DNA of 64,000 bases from Symbiodinium natans (GCA_905221605.1 CAJNDS010000036.1:1006857-1070856); one strand, 5' to 3'; positions 26,291 through 36,746 are shown, counted from the first letter of the stretch. A program made the numbers and translations. Notes: a model not told the origin generated them from the sequence alone.

Positions 26291-28402
26291 GGGTTTAGAC
26301 TTAGCCATCTCGGGCGGAAAATCTCTCCTAACCTTAAACCCTAAACCCTAAACCCCAAACCCCAAACCCCAAACCCGATTTTCGTAGATCAGTAGTAATA
26401 GAGGGGACTTTAAGCCCTTTATAGGGTCCTGCAGGGAGGGGGGGTTTAGGGTTTAGGGTTTAGGGTTGAGGGTTGAGGGTTGAGGGTTGAGGGTTTAGGG
26501 AGGTTGTAGGGTGTAGGGTTTAGGGTCTAGGGTCTAAGGTTTAGGGAGGTATCTAGTGAACCGTAATAAAGCGTAGGGCGCCTTGCGGAGTAGTGGGGAG
26601 TATGTTACATACCCTTGAATCCCCCCCCCGCCCTTCAAAACCCTAAACCCCAAACCCGAAACCTTAAACCCGAAACCCTAAACCCTAAACCCTGAACCCT
26701 TCAGCCCCTAAAACACTTTGGGAGCCTCATGTGCTGCAGCATTTGCGGCACAGCACAAGTCGGCCTCCAGCCCCTCCTCCCGATTTCCGTGCAGGCCACC
26801 TCGCCCTGAACCCTAAACCCTAAACCCTAAGCCCTAAACCCTAAACCCTAAACCCTAAACCCTAAGCCCTAAACCCTAAACCCTAAACCCTAAACCCTCA
26901 ACCCAACTGGGCAGAATTCGGGATTTCCGGTCACCTAAGGTCCTCCCCAGAAACCCCTTGAAGGGATTAAACAGAGAGTCCCGAACTCCCTACCAAGAAC
27001 AAGCAAGGTTAGTCAGTTCCACTTGGAGCTTCGTGGGTAGTTATAAGTAGGTTTATAAATACCCTGAATGCGGTTACAAGTATAGCTACCATACCTAGAA
27101 CCGGCTTATAAGTGCCTGAACCCTAAACCCTTAAACCGTAAACCCTAAACCCTAAAAGCCTACCCCTTCCATAGTGGGCGCCTGGCGCAGCCCTGAAACC
27201 TGAAGTTGAACGTCGTATCCTTAAGCCACCCGTGACACGCTTGCGGGAACCTCTCAGAGGGTTTAGGGCTTAGGGCTTAGGGGTTAGGGCTTAGGGCTTA
27301 GGGCTTAGGGCTTAGGGCTTACGGCTTAGGGTTTGGGGTTTAGGGCTTAGGGCTTAGGGCTTAGGGGGGTTACAGGGGATGTTCAGGCTAATTGGGTTTT
27401 GGGTTTCGTAGATGTTTCGGCCTGAGGGATGCTTAGGGTTTAGGGACGTTTCGGGTGTAGGGTTTAGGGTTTAGGGTTTAGGGTTTAGGGTTTAGGGTTT
27501 AGGGTTTAGGAGGGTTACAACCTTGAAAAGAAGGTGCCCCAAAATTAAGCCCTCCGCTCGCCCAAAGATGACATATTCCCCCTAAATATGTACATACCAT
27601 AGTGGGAGTACCCAAAGAGCCCAATATCCCGTAATGGTAGTCAGGATCCCTACTCAAATGTCTATTCCTTATTTCAGGGTATTGGGCTCTGGGGATTTTC
27701 CCTAAACCCTATGACCCCTAGACCCTAAACCTCAAGCCCCCGAGGGGTCAGGAAACCTTGCAAGGCGCAAGTTTTGAAATTGAGCCCCGAGCGCTTGTGT
27801 CCCCAAGTGTTTTGGGTTAGGCGCTTCAAGGTCTTAAGCGGCTTTGGGGTTCGGGTGTTAGTGTGTTAGGGTTTAGGGTTTGAGGGTTTCGGGTTGAGGG
27901 TTGAGGGTTTAGGGTTGAGGGTTGAGGGTTAAGGGAGTCATACTCGGACCTGAGCTTGTACCACTAAAAGCCTCCCTTCATCTGCACCTAGTACGGCCCT
28001 TCTATAGAGGATCTTTAAACTGGGCCTTGGAGTACTGTACTTCAATACTTGTTTGGTTCTGGGTTCCTACTATAGCTACTAATACCTTAACAGTATATAC
28101 TTGTTTCCAGGGCTTACTCCAAAGTGGGGTAAAAAGGGTCCCCCAAACCCAAGGGTACCACCTGAGAGGTCCAAGGTAAAGGGGTTTAGGGTTCTAGAGT
28201 TTAGGGTTTTAAGCCCTAAACCCTAAACCCTAAACCCTAAACCCTAAACCCTAACCCCCCCCCCCCAATTGCCGATTCTCTCTTTGTTGGCGGGACCCAT
28301 GCGGAGTCAGAGGCCCCGTGGCAACACCTCGGACCACATAACCCTGAACTGAACCTTAAAAGCCCTATTAGGGTTTAGGGTTTAGGGTTTCCAACCCTGA
28401 GG
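26291..28402. repeat. Telomere-type repeat mosaic, block 11
   Basis: G-rich mixed 26,443-26,545 (with TTGAGGG), 27,455-27,512 and short 28,370-28,390. C-rich 26,640-26,700, 26,810-26,900 and 28,210-28,250. A (GGGCTTA)n variant array at 27,260-27,370. Repeat family J copy at 26,541-26,640, family E-like at 27,020-27,120, family H at 27,945-28,176. A coding-like spacer at 26,725-26,812 is open in two frames (PHVLQHLRHSTSRPPAPPPD in one) and was left uncalled. Confidence 0.75.
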
Positions 28403-28406
28403 AAGC

Positions 28407-28475
28407 ATGTCCTGGTGCGAGCGTGGCCTCCAAGCGCACGTCGACTGCGTGAAGACCTTCCTCCGCAAGGCCTAG
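28407..28475 (+). CDS. Candidate exon with a CX9C motif and stop
   Basis: The frame reads MSWCERGLQAHVDCVKTFLR then KA and TAG at 28,473. The two cysteines are separated by nine residues, the spacing of CHCH (twin CX9C) mitochondrial intermembrane-space proteins. It is only one half of such a domain. Flanked by telomeric units on both sides. An alternative frame is also open, so this is a candidate only. Confidence 0.35.
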   Translation: MSWCERGLQAHVDCVKTFLRKA

Positions 28476-28489
28476 TAGGGTTTAGGCCT

Positions 28490-28568
28490 AGTAGGGTTTA
28501 GGGTTTAGGGTTTAGGGTTTAGGGTTTAGGGTTTAGGGTTTAGGGTTTAGGGTTTAGGGTTTAGGGTT
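28490..28568 (+). repeat. G-rich telomere-type array
   Basis: Eleven near-perfect TTTAGGG units, abutting a family C element on the right. Confidence 0.95.
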
Positions 28569-28571
28569 CTT

Positions 28572-28670
28572 AGGCAATAGTTGAGAACTTTACACTTTAG
28601 GGGTTTCCTTATATAGTAGGAAAAAATAAAGTTTAACCTTTTTTTTTCCCTTGGCTATTGCAGAAGTAAG
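28572..28670. mobile_element. Foldback element, family C, copy 3
   Basis: Ends TTAGGCAATAGTTGAG and CTTGGCTATTGCAGAAGTAAG with GGTTTCCTTATATAGTAGGA between. More diverged than copies 1 and 2, with compensating changes in both arms (GGCAATAG against CTATTGC), which keeps the hairpin paired. Confidence 0.65.
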
Positions 28671-29014
28671 TTTTGCGGGCTCGGGCCTGTAGAGGCTTGA
28701 AGGGGGACATGGGTGCTTTGTCAAAGTGATAATATTAAGGGTGCCCCCAAAAGGGAAAATGATTTTGACAACCACCCATATGTTGGTTTTCGAAATTCGA
28801 GGAATCCTACTATTTGGGGGGGCTATATATATATATGTATGTTGTATATAATATATATATATGGTACCCCCCCCCCAAAGATCTAGGTATTTTCCTGGTT
28901 TTGGGATCTGTTTTAGGGTTTTAGGGTTGGGGGTGGGGGGCTAGCTAAACATGGAAATCTCAATATGGACATGTAAATCTTGATATGTGCGAGTCTTCAT
29001 GTGTGCGTGGTCGC

Positions 29015-29693
29015 ATTTTCAAATTGTGAGCCCGATTGAAAACGATTGAAACGATTGAAATTCAATCGGGGGCCCGATTGAAAAACGATTGAAACGATTG
29101 AAATTCAATCGGAGACCGGATTGAAGATTGAAGATTGAAGATTCCCGGAAAGCTTTTTTCTGGGAATCTTCAATCTTCAATCTTCAATCCGGCCCCCGAT
29201 TGAATTTCAATCGTTTCAATCGTTTTTCAATCGGGCCCCCGATTGAATTTCAATCGTTTCAATCGTTTTTCAATCGGGTTCACGTCTTGTAAAGTGTCAG
29301 AATTAGCTTTCGTGACGTCGCTCAAGATCACGTGTCTTCGCAGACATTCCACTCGAAATATACTTGACCATTTGTGTGGGCCCGATTGAAAAACGATTGA
29401 AACGATTGAAATTCACTCGGAGACCGGATTGAAGATTGAAGATTGAAGATTCCCGGAAAGCTTTTTTCTGGGAATCTTCAATCTTCAATCTTCAATCCGG
29501 CCCCCGATTGAATTTCAATCGTTTCAATCGTTTTTTCAATCGGGCCCCCGATTGAATTTCAATCGTTTCAATCGTTTTTCAATCGGGTTCACGTCTTGTA
29601 AAGTGTCAGAATTAGCTTTCGTGACGTCGCTCAAGATCACGTGTCTTCGCAGACATTCCACTCGAAATATACTTGACCATTTGTGTTTGTAAT
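29015..29693. repeat. 309-bp tandem duplication of a large palindrome
   Basis: Each unit holds arms made of the octamer CGATTGAA (for example GAAACGATTGAAATTCAATCG) and a core in which three GAAGATT copies face three AATCTTC copies across CCCGGAAAGCTTTTTTCTGGG. The second unit repeats the first with few changes. For example GTTCACGTCTTGTAAAGTG occurs at 29,278 and 29,587, period 309. Strong cruciform potential. Confidence 0.9.
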
Positions 29694-29729
29694 ACTCGCA
29701 ATGGCTCGCATCCCAGTGGCTGGCTCAGT

Positions 29730-30070
29730 CTTATGGTTTTTATTGGTTTTTGCGGTGTTTCGGGAGCGTGGGTCCCACGCTAAAAATCGGTTTTACCGAT
29801 GTTTTTGAAAGCCTACCTTCAAAATAACATCGGTAAAACCAATGTTTTTGAAAGCCTACCTTCAAAAAACATAGGTAAAACCAATGTTATTGAAGGCCTA
29901 CCTCTAAAAAACATCAGTAAAACCGATGTTTCGTGAGCCCATGCTCCCAAAACATCGCAAAAAAACAATAAAAAAAAACATGTCAAAAACCATGATTTTC
30001 GAAACTAGTGGCTGGGGTGGCCGGCCGAGTAGTTTCAGAAACCATAGTTTTTATGTTTCTTATTGGTTTT
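29730..30070. repeat. Nested hairpins with ACATCGGTAAAACCGATGT-type palindromes
   Basis: Several copies of GGTTTTACCGATGTTTTTGA and its complement, joined by GAAAGCCTACCTTCAAAA. The outer arms TTTTTGCGGTGTTTCGGGA (29,747) and GTTTTGGGAGCATGGGC-like complement (29,930) pair, and the outer word recurs at 30,070. Noncoding. Confidence 0.75.
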
Positions 30071-30079
30071 TGCGGTGTT

Positions 30080-32060
30080 TCGGGACCGTGGGCTAAACCT
30101 TTAAGCCCTGTAGGCTATACGGTTAAGGTTTAAAGGTTTAGGGTTGAAAAGTTCAACAGTCAGCCCATAGAGTTTAAACCTTAAGGGTCCTAAACGCTTA
30201 ACCTTTAAACCCTATAGGCCATAGGGTTAAGGTTGAAAGGCTTAGGGTTTAAGATTTTGGCATTAAAACACAAGCCCATAGAGCTTAAGCCTTAAGGGTT
30301 TAAGGTTTCAGCATTGAAACGATAACCCTAAGCCCTTTAGGGTCAGAACCTTGAAGCCCTGTAGGGCTCTAAAACGTTAACAGGGTTTAACCCTATAGGC
30401 GTTGAATGTATAAATGCCCAGACATTACGCTCTCTTTAACCTTTCAGCCCTATAGGGTCTAAAGGCTTGAGTATTTCTTGAGCCCTGAGGGTTTAAAACC
30501 TTAAGCCCTCAAGGTGGGCTTGGGTTTAAATGCCTAAATCTTGAATCCTAAACCTTTAAACCTTAACCCTATAGCCTATAGGGTTTAAAGGTTAAGCGTT
30601 TAGGCCCCTTAGGGTCTGAACTCTATAGGCTTACTTTTAAAACCTAAACCCTTAAACCTTGACCCTATAGCCTATAGGGTCTAAAGGTTAAGCGTTTAGG
30701 CCCCTTAAGGTTAAGGGTCCTAAACGCTTAACCTTTAAACCCTATAGGCCATAGGGTTAAGGTTGAAAGGCTTAGGGTTTAAGATTTTGGCATTAAAACA
30801 CAAGCCCATAGAGCTTAAACCTTAAGGGGGGTCCAAAGGCTTAGGGTATTTCTTAAGCCCTGAGGGTTTAAAACCTTAAACCCTTAAGGTGGGCTTGGGT
30901 TTAAATGCCTAAATCTTGAATCCTAAACCTTTAAACCTTAACCCTATAGCCTATAGGGTTTAAAGGTTAAGCGTTTAGGCCCCTTAGGGTCTGAACTCTA
31001 TAGGCTTACTTTTAAAACCTAAACCCTTAAACCTTGACCCTATAGCCTATAGGGTCTAAAGGTTAAGCGTTTAGGCCCCTTAAGGTTAAGGGTCCTAAAC
31101 GCTTAACCTTTAAACCCTATAGGCCATAGGGTTAAGGTTGAAAGGCTTAGGGTTTAAGATTTTGGCATTAAAACACAAGCCCATAGAGCTTAAACCTTAA
31201 GGGGGGTCCAAAGGCTTAGGGTATTTCTTAAGCCCTGAGGGTTTAAAACCTTAAACCCTTAAGGTGGGCTTGGGTTTAAATGCCTAAATCTTGAATCCTA
31301 AACCTTTAAACCTTAACCCTATAGCCTATAGGGTTTAAAGGTTAAGCGTTTAGGCCCCTTAGGGTCTGAACTCTATAGGCTTACTTTTAAAACCTAAACC
31401 CTTAAACCTTGACCCTATAGCCTATAGGGTCTAAAGGTTAAGCGTTTAGGCCCCTTAAGGTTAAGGGTCCTAAACGCTTAACCTTTAAACCCTATAGGCC
31501 ATAGGGTTAAGGTTGAAAGGCTTAGGGTTTAAGATTTTGGCATTAAAACACAAGCCCATAGAGCTTAAACCTTAAGGGGGGTCCAAAGGCTTAGGGTATT
31601 TCTTAAGCCCTGAGGGTTTAAAACCCTAAACCCTTAAGGTGGGCTTGGGTTTAAATGCCTAAATCTTGAATCCTAAACCTTTAAACCTTAACCCTATAGC
31701 CTATAGGGTTTAAAGGTTAAGCGTTTAGGCCCCTTAGGGTCTGAACTCTATAGACTTACTTTTAAAACCAAAACCCTTCAACCTTGACCCTATAGCCTAT
31801 AGGGTCTAAAGGTTAAGCGTTTAGGCCCCTTAAGGCTTTAACTCTATGGGCCTGCTATTGAACTTAAACCCTAAACCATTAAACCTTAGCCCTATAGCCT
31901 ATAGGGCTTAAAGGTTAAGTGTTTAGGCCCTGTACGCTAAGATTTACACTCGATGGGCTTAGGTTTAAATGCCTAAATCTTAAGGCCTAAACCTTTTAAG
32001 CCTTAACCCAAAAGGGTTTTACGGTTAAGGGTTCAGGTTTAAATGGCGGTTAAATCTTCA
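30080..32060. repeat. 375-bp tandem repeat array rich in TTTAAACC and CCCTATAG words
   Basis: The marker AAGGTTAAGGGTCC occurs at 30,707, 31,082 and 31,457, giving an exact 375-bp period. About 3.7 near-identical units span roughly 30,450-31,850, with more diverged sequence of the same vocabulary on both sides. Within the unit are palindromes such as CCCTATAGCCTATAGGG. The wording (CCTAAACCTTTAAACCTTAACCC) suggests an origin from telomere-like sequence. Confidence 0.9.
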
Positions 32061-32143
32061 ACTTCACATCGCCTCCGGGCCCATGCAAGTATTCAACTTG
32101 ATATCGCTAAATCATGAAAATACCTAGATCTTTGGGGGGGGGG

Positions 32144-32220
32144 TAGCATATATATATATATATATATATGTCTCTCTATATACGTATATATATATGTATA
32201 TAATATATATATATATGCTC
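32144..32220. repeat. (TA)n tract between two large elements
   Basis: About 75 bp of AT dinucleotide repeats separating the right end of the 3.28-kb element and the left end of the next. Confidence 0.9.
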
Positions 32221-32435
32221 ACCCCCCCCCCCCCTCGACAGACCCCGGAAGCAAAAAAAGGCTGAGGGCGCGACGGACAGCATAGCTGCACACAGTAGCC
32301 AGACCCGTTAACACACAATAGAGCATATTTTTTTCGATTAGTACGGCTTTGTGTTCGCAATGAACGATGCAGACAGATGTGAGAAGGACGCATGCTGTAA
32401 GGACCTGAACAATTTGCTCGACATCGTGGATTGCT

Positions 32436-33610
32436 ATTAATTTTAATAAGATTGCTCTTAGTTTTACTTGGGTTCCTATTAAGTTTATTAGGATTCATAG
32501 GCTTCGTATGAGTTCAATAGGAATCCTATTTAAATCAGTAGGCACCCCATGAAAATGAATGAGAACCCTATTGAAATTAAGACGAATCTTTTTTGAAAAC
32601 TTAGTAAGAATCCTAGTACAATTAATAAGAACCTGGTTGAAATACGTAGAAGCTCCTATTAAACTTTCTTGGCGTCCTAAATTCAGAGGAACCATAGGAA
32701 GGCCATTCAAATGAATAGGAACCCTTTTGAATTCATAGGAATGCTATTAAAATTTATAGGAACCCTACACAAGAATCTATGAATTCTTTTCAAGAGTAAC
32801 AGGAATCCGTGTAACATGAAGATGAATCCTATAAAGGATTAAGAGGAGCCAATAAAATTCTATAAAAAAAGTAATGTGGACCCTTCAAAACTTAAAACAA
32901 TAAGAGTCGTACTGTTAGAATTATAATAAACCCTATTAAAACATGTAATTAACAGGATTGCTAATAAAACAAATGAGAGTTACAATAACATTACTTCGAG
33001 TCCAATTGAAATGAATAGGGAACAGGATTTAAAAACATAATCGGAGCACTGTGGAATCTAGTAGGAATCCTATGAACATTATTAGGAATCCTGTCAACAT
33101 GAATGAGAAACCCTGTTAAAATGAATACGAAGCCTATTCCAATTAACCAGAAGCCTTTTTAAATGAATAGGAAGCTTGTCAAAGCAAAAGGAACCCAATT
33201 AGAAATTGTAAGACATCTTATGAAAATGAATAAGAAGCCTATTGAAATTAATAGGAATATGTATAAAATTTGTTATGAAGCTTATTAAAATTCTAAAACT
33301 TTTATTAAAACTAACTAGGAAGAAGAATGCCATTACAATTACTCAGAATCGTATTCCAATTATTTGGCATTTGATTAAAATGAATAGGAATCAATATTAA
33401 ACCCAATAAAGTCCTTTAACAGGCATCCTTTAAAATCTAATACGAACCCCATTAAACAAATACAGGAATCCCATTGCCATTGAAGATCACTTAGAATGCT
33501 AGTAAAATGATTAGGAGTCTTATTAATTAAATAAGGACTCCCGTTAAAGTGAACAGGAGTATTATTAAATTTTATAGGCAGCCTAAAACATAATAAGGAA
33601 TCATATAAGA
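32436..33610. repeat. Degenerate about 30-bp repeats with AATAGGAATCCTATT palindromes
   Basis: AT-rich field in which words like AATAGGAACCCTATT and AATAGGAATCCTATTAAAA recur about every 30 bp with heavy divergence. The consensus is itself near-palindromic. Any open frames here are short and unsupported. Confidence 0.75.
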
Positions 33611-33715
33611 ACCCCTGAAAAACTCTTCCGTAAGCAGCTCCAGTAGCTGTTGCCAGCATAGCTCTCTGTGTTTTTAATATATTTCATATTTCTCATGAGT
33701 GTAGAACCCCTAAAA

Positions 33716-34305
33716 GAATCTCACCAAAACCTGAGTTTCCAAAAATCCAAAAATTCAAGAATCCCAACCCAAGTTTCGGATTTTTGGAAACTCGAGGAAT
33801 TTGCTCAAAATCCAAAAAAACCGAAAATTCCTCGAGTTTCCAAAATTCCAAAAATCCAAAAATCCCAACCCCAGTTTCGGATTTTTGGAAACTCGAGGAA
33901 TTTGCTCAAAATCCAAAAAAACCGAAAATTCCTCGAGTTTCCAAAATTCCCAAAAATCCAAAAATCCCAACCCCAGTTTCGGATTTTTGGAAACTCGGGG
34001 AATTTTGGGTTTTTTTGGATTTTGAGCAAATTCCTCGAGTTTCCAAAAATCCGAAACTGGGGTTGGGATTTTTGGATTTTTGGAATTTTGGAAACTCGAA
34101 GAATTTTCGGTTTTTTTTGGATTTTGAGCAAATTCCTCGAGTTTCCAAAAATCCGAAACTGGGGTTGGGATTTTTGGATTTTTGGATTTTGGAAACTCGA
34201 GGAATTTTGGATTTTGAGCAAATTCCTTGAGTTTCCAAAAAACCGAAACTGGGGTTGGGATTTTTGGATTTTTGGATTTTTGGAAACTCGAGGAATTTTG
34301 GAGTG
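33716..34305. repeat. Inverted block of about 101-bp tandem units
   Basis: Three direct units (marker AGTTTCGG at 33,772, 33,873, 33,975) are followed by three inverted units (CCGAAACT at 34,051, 34,153, 34,243). Each unit carries CCTCGAGTTTCC and its complement, so it is palindromic internally too. The periodicity keeps many frames open on both strands; none is a gene. Confidence 0.9.
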
Positions 34306-34379
34306 GTGCTCTTCCCCCCGCCCCCTTCCTGAACAGATCGGAAATATACTTCCGGGGTCTGTCGAGGGGGGGGGGTGAC

Positions 34380-34621
34380 CATATATATATACCCCCCCTT
34401 TTCGTAAAACCCAGAAGGGCCTACACGGCTCCCAGTTTTAGGGTGCGTGGGTTTGAGGCTAACATCCCGGGGTCTCAGGCATGGAGTTCAGAGGGCTTAC
34501 ATGGTTCCGAGTTTTAGGGCATGAGGGTTTAGGGTTCAGGGTTTAGGGTTTAGGGTTTAGGGTTTAGGATTTAGGGTTTAGGGTCTCAGACATGAGGGTT
34601 TGAGGCATCCTGGTGCCTCAG
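34380..34621. repeat. Short direct repeat and TTTAGGG units
   Basis: Starts in (AT)n and a C-run. GAAGGGCCTACACGGCTCCC... at 34,412 and GAGGGCTTACATGGTTCCG... at 34,491 begin two diverged direct repeats of about 80-120 bp, each ending GGGTCTCAG(G/A)CATG. The second contains a TTTAGGG array (34,530-34,585). Confidence 0.65.
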
Positions 34622-34723
34622 GCGCGCGAGAGTGAGACGCCGTATGCACCTGGCACCTACCACGAGTACGACAAGTGCGGGGACACGCGCCAGGCGTTTC
34701 TGGACGGCACCGGTCCTCTTCGG
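34622..34723 (+). CDS. Candidate exon, CTCAG/G to CGG/GTTTAG
   Basis: The open frame reads ARESETPYAPGTYHEYDKCG then DTRQAFLDGTGPLR. Left border CCTCAG/GCG, right border CGG/GTTTAGG, where a telomeric array starts. The DKCGDTRQAF stretch resembles DKCFNSRTAF in the fragment at 41,760, hinting at related exons. Function unknown. Confidence 0.45.
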
Positions 34724-35640
34724 GTTTAGGGTTTAGGGTTTGAGGGTTGAGGGTTTAGGGTTTAGGGGTATGCTGTTGCAAAGGTCACCTGAGAAGAATC
34801 CAGATGGTTTTATCGTAAGAACTCACCACGACGGGCAGGTTTCGGGCACTTAAAGCAGTGTCTGGCTGAACTGACGCATGTAAAGCTCCAAAACCCGCTG
34901 AATCCAAGAACATTTAAGAGCCTCTGGCTCAAGCCGCGGACCCCGCAGGAGAACAAGTTTAAGGTTTGGGGTTTGGTGGATTGCGGTTCGGGTCTGGGTG
35001 GGGGGGTGGGGGGTGGGGGGGGGTGCTTGGGGCGGGGTGGGGCCAGAAGCTGTTTTGGGGAGAGCCTGGCAGGTGGGGGGGGTGGGGGGGGGGGGGGGGG
35101 GGGGGGGGTGCCCTAAACCCTGAAAAACCCCAAGGCCAAAGTCCTAAAGTCCCCAAAAGCCCTAGCAAGCCTCAAACTTTGTAAAGAAGTATAGGAGTTG
35201 GAAAGAATTCCTAATAGTATCGCCTTTTGGCCCCTATATAAATACCATTATTTGCTTGAGAACCCCGCCAAAAAATTGAAGAACACATAATCCCTATATT
35301 AGCTTTATTCATAAGCAAGAATGTTTTTGTTTTGGGGGTTCTTAAGCAAATGGCAGAATATACTCCAATAGCCCCCAAAACCCTATTCAAATTTATGAAG
35401 GCCCCTATATCTGATGTGCGGTTGGAAGCCAGGGCGCTTGAGAGTCTGGCTTGTTTGGGTTTAGGGTTTAGGGTTTGGGGTTTGGGGTTTTGGGTTTGGG
35501 GTTTGGGGTTCAGGCTTTAGGGTTTTTGCACACCAAAGATTAGCGCTTAGGGTTTAGGATTTAGGGTTTAGGGTTTTAGGGTTTAGGGTTACAACCTGGG
35601 GGGGGGGGGGGGGGGGGGGGCACGAGTTTGAACCTTCAGA
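34724..35640. other. Unassigned region with G-runs and short arrays
   Basis: Short G-rich arrays at 34,724-34,768, 35,457-35,520 and 35,545-35,592. G-rich minisatellite 34,995-35,108 ending in a run of 25 G. A run of 23 G at 35,598-35,620. Segment 34,926-34,951 (GGCTCAAGCCGCGGACC...) recurs at 41,325-41,350. Open frames here are low-complexity. No gene supported. Confidence 0.65.
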
Positions 35641-35813
35641 GTTGCAAGGTATGTGAACTGCACGCACGGCCCGAAGCAGAAGGTGGAGAAGAAGGTCATC
35701 AACCAGGCGAGGCCTCAAGCAGCTCACGGCTCGGGGGTTTCTTCGAAACCCTACATTTGAAGAACCCTGAGCCTTCTCAGGGGTTTTAGGGTTTAAGTTT
35801 AGGGTTTCGTAGT

Positions 35814-35933
35814 TATCCTGGGCAGCCCAGTGTGCCCCTCCTGCCCTTTTTTTTGGGGTTCGAGGTGCCCCATAAAAAAGTAGCCAACCTCAAAGAATGG
35901 CCCTTTTTAACATAGGGTCACTGGGTTGCCAGG
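35814..35933. mobile_element. Foldback element, family D, copy 2
   Basis: Left ATCCTGGGCAGCCCAGTGTG faces right GGGTCACTGGGTTGCCAGGG; inside, CTGCCCTTTTTTTT faces AATGGCCCTTTTTAAC. Relatives listed at 534. Noncoding. Confidence 0.6.
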
Positions 35934-36746
35934 GTTTAAGGGACATGAGGAGGGGACCCTCTAGAAGAGGACCCTGAGTCTTATCCCAAAATAAAAGCCC
36001 CTGTATTATGCCTTAAAAGAGTCCCCATGTACCTAAGTAGCCCCTAGCCCCTAAACCCTAAACCCTAAACCCTAAACCCTAAACCCTAAGTTACCCCCTA
36101 AGGGTCCCTCCTTGAGTGCCCTTGACAGTTTATGTGTTGGGGATGTGGGGTGTAAGGAGCATTGTCCTTGGAGCCCTTGTAGTCTTCAGGGGTTTAGGGT
36201 TTAGGGTTTAGGGTTTAGGGTTTAGGGGTGACAGTTCAGGGTTCATTCTTTGGGCGAAGCCGATCAAGTGATGCAGACGCGTACCCTAAGGTCGTACCCC
36301 TCAAGGTTCCCCTTAATGTATATACTCCCAATAGGGCCCTGATATTCCCTCAGAGGATCTTAACAAAGGTCCAGGAAATACCGCCTCAGGGTTCCGAGGT
36401 GCAGTCTCATGAGCCCTACGCCCTAGGTACTGGTACCATAGGCACCAAGGTGAACACGAGACCCTCCAAGAACTTCAGCTCACGACGCTACAGTGTTCAA
36501 GCTCTCAAAAACTCGACGAACAAAAGCTGTGCATTCTCAACCCCTACATCCCAAGCCCTGAAACTAGACAAACGACAAGGGCGAACAGGCCCACAGGAAA
36601 ACCCAGGGCTTTGGAGGCTTGGGGAACCTAAAGCCCAGTCAGCTCCACTGACACGTTGACGAAACCCCTAAACCCCTAAACCCCTAAACCCCTAAACCCC
36701 TAAACCCCGAAACCCCTAAACCTTAAACCCGGAGGTGAGTTCGCAG
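35934..36746. repeat. Telomere-type mosaic, block 12, with family H repeat
   Basis: C-rich 36,054-36,090; G-rich 36,188-36,228; 8-mer CCCCTAAA array 36,662-36,725. A 143-codon open frame from 36,228 overlaps a family H repeat (36,296-36,395, shared with 41,159 and 10,588), so I do not support it as a gene. Confidence 0.7.

Larger units (their letters stand above)
28867..32143. mobile_element. 3.28-kb foldback element with poly-C-tipped inverted repeats
   Basis: The left terminus 28,867-28,894 is ten C followed by AAAGATCTAGGTATTTTC. The right terminus 32,116-32,143 is its exact reverse complement including ten G: a perfect 28-bp terminal inverted repeat. Both ends abut TA and lie in AT-rich (TA)n tracts. 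The interior is all repeats: a 309-bp palindromic duplication (28,990-29,690), hairpins (29,730-30,060) and 375-bp tandem repeats (30,080-32,060). No coding capacity was found, so it would be nonautonomous. Boundaries are firm; mobility is inferred. Confidence 0.75.
32221..34376. mobile_element. 2.16-kb foldback element with poly-C/TCGACAGACCCCGGAAG ends
   Basis: The left end 32,221-32,251 is A, thirteen C, then TCGACAGACCCCGGAAG. The right end 34,349-34,376 is the reverse complement with ten G. It is flanked by (AT)n on both sides. The interior comprises unique sequence (32,252-32,435), a degenerate about 30-bp repeat field (32,436-33,610) and a 590-bp inverted-repeat block (33,716-34,305). 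Same design as its left neighbour but with different terminal sequence. No enzyme gene; no clear target duplication. Confidence 0.7.

Noticed and set aside
33668-34382. Open frames of 70-236 codons on both strands (PKIRNWGWDFWIFG-type repeats)
   Set aside because: They arise from the inverted block of 101-bp units; both strands are equally open and the peptides are pure repeat translation.
36228-36659. 143-codon open frame
   Set aside because: Overlaps a dispersed repeat (family H) and has no protein-like composition or recognised motif.
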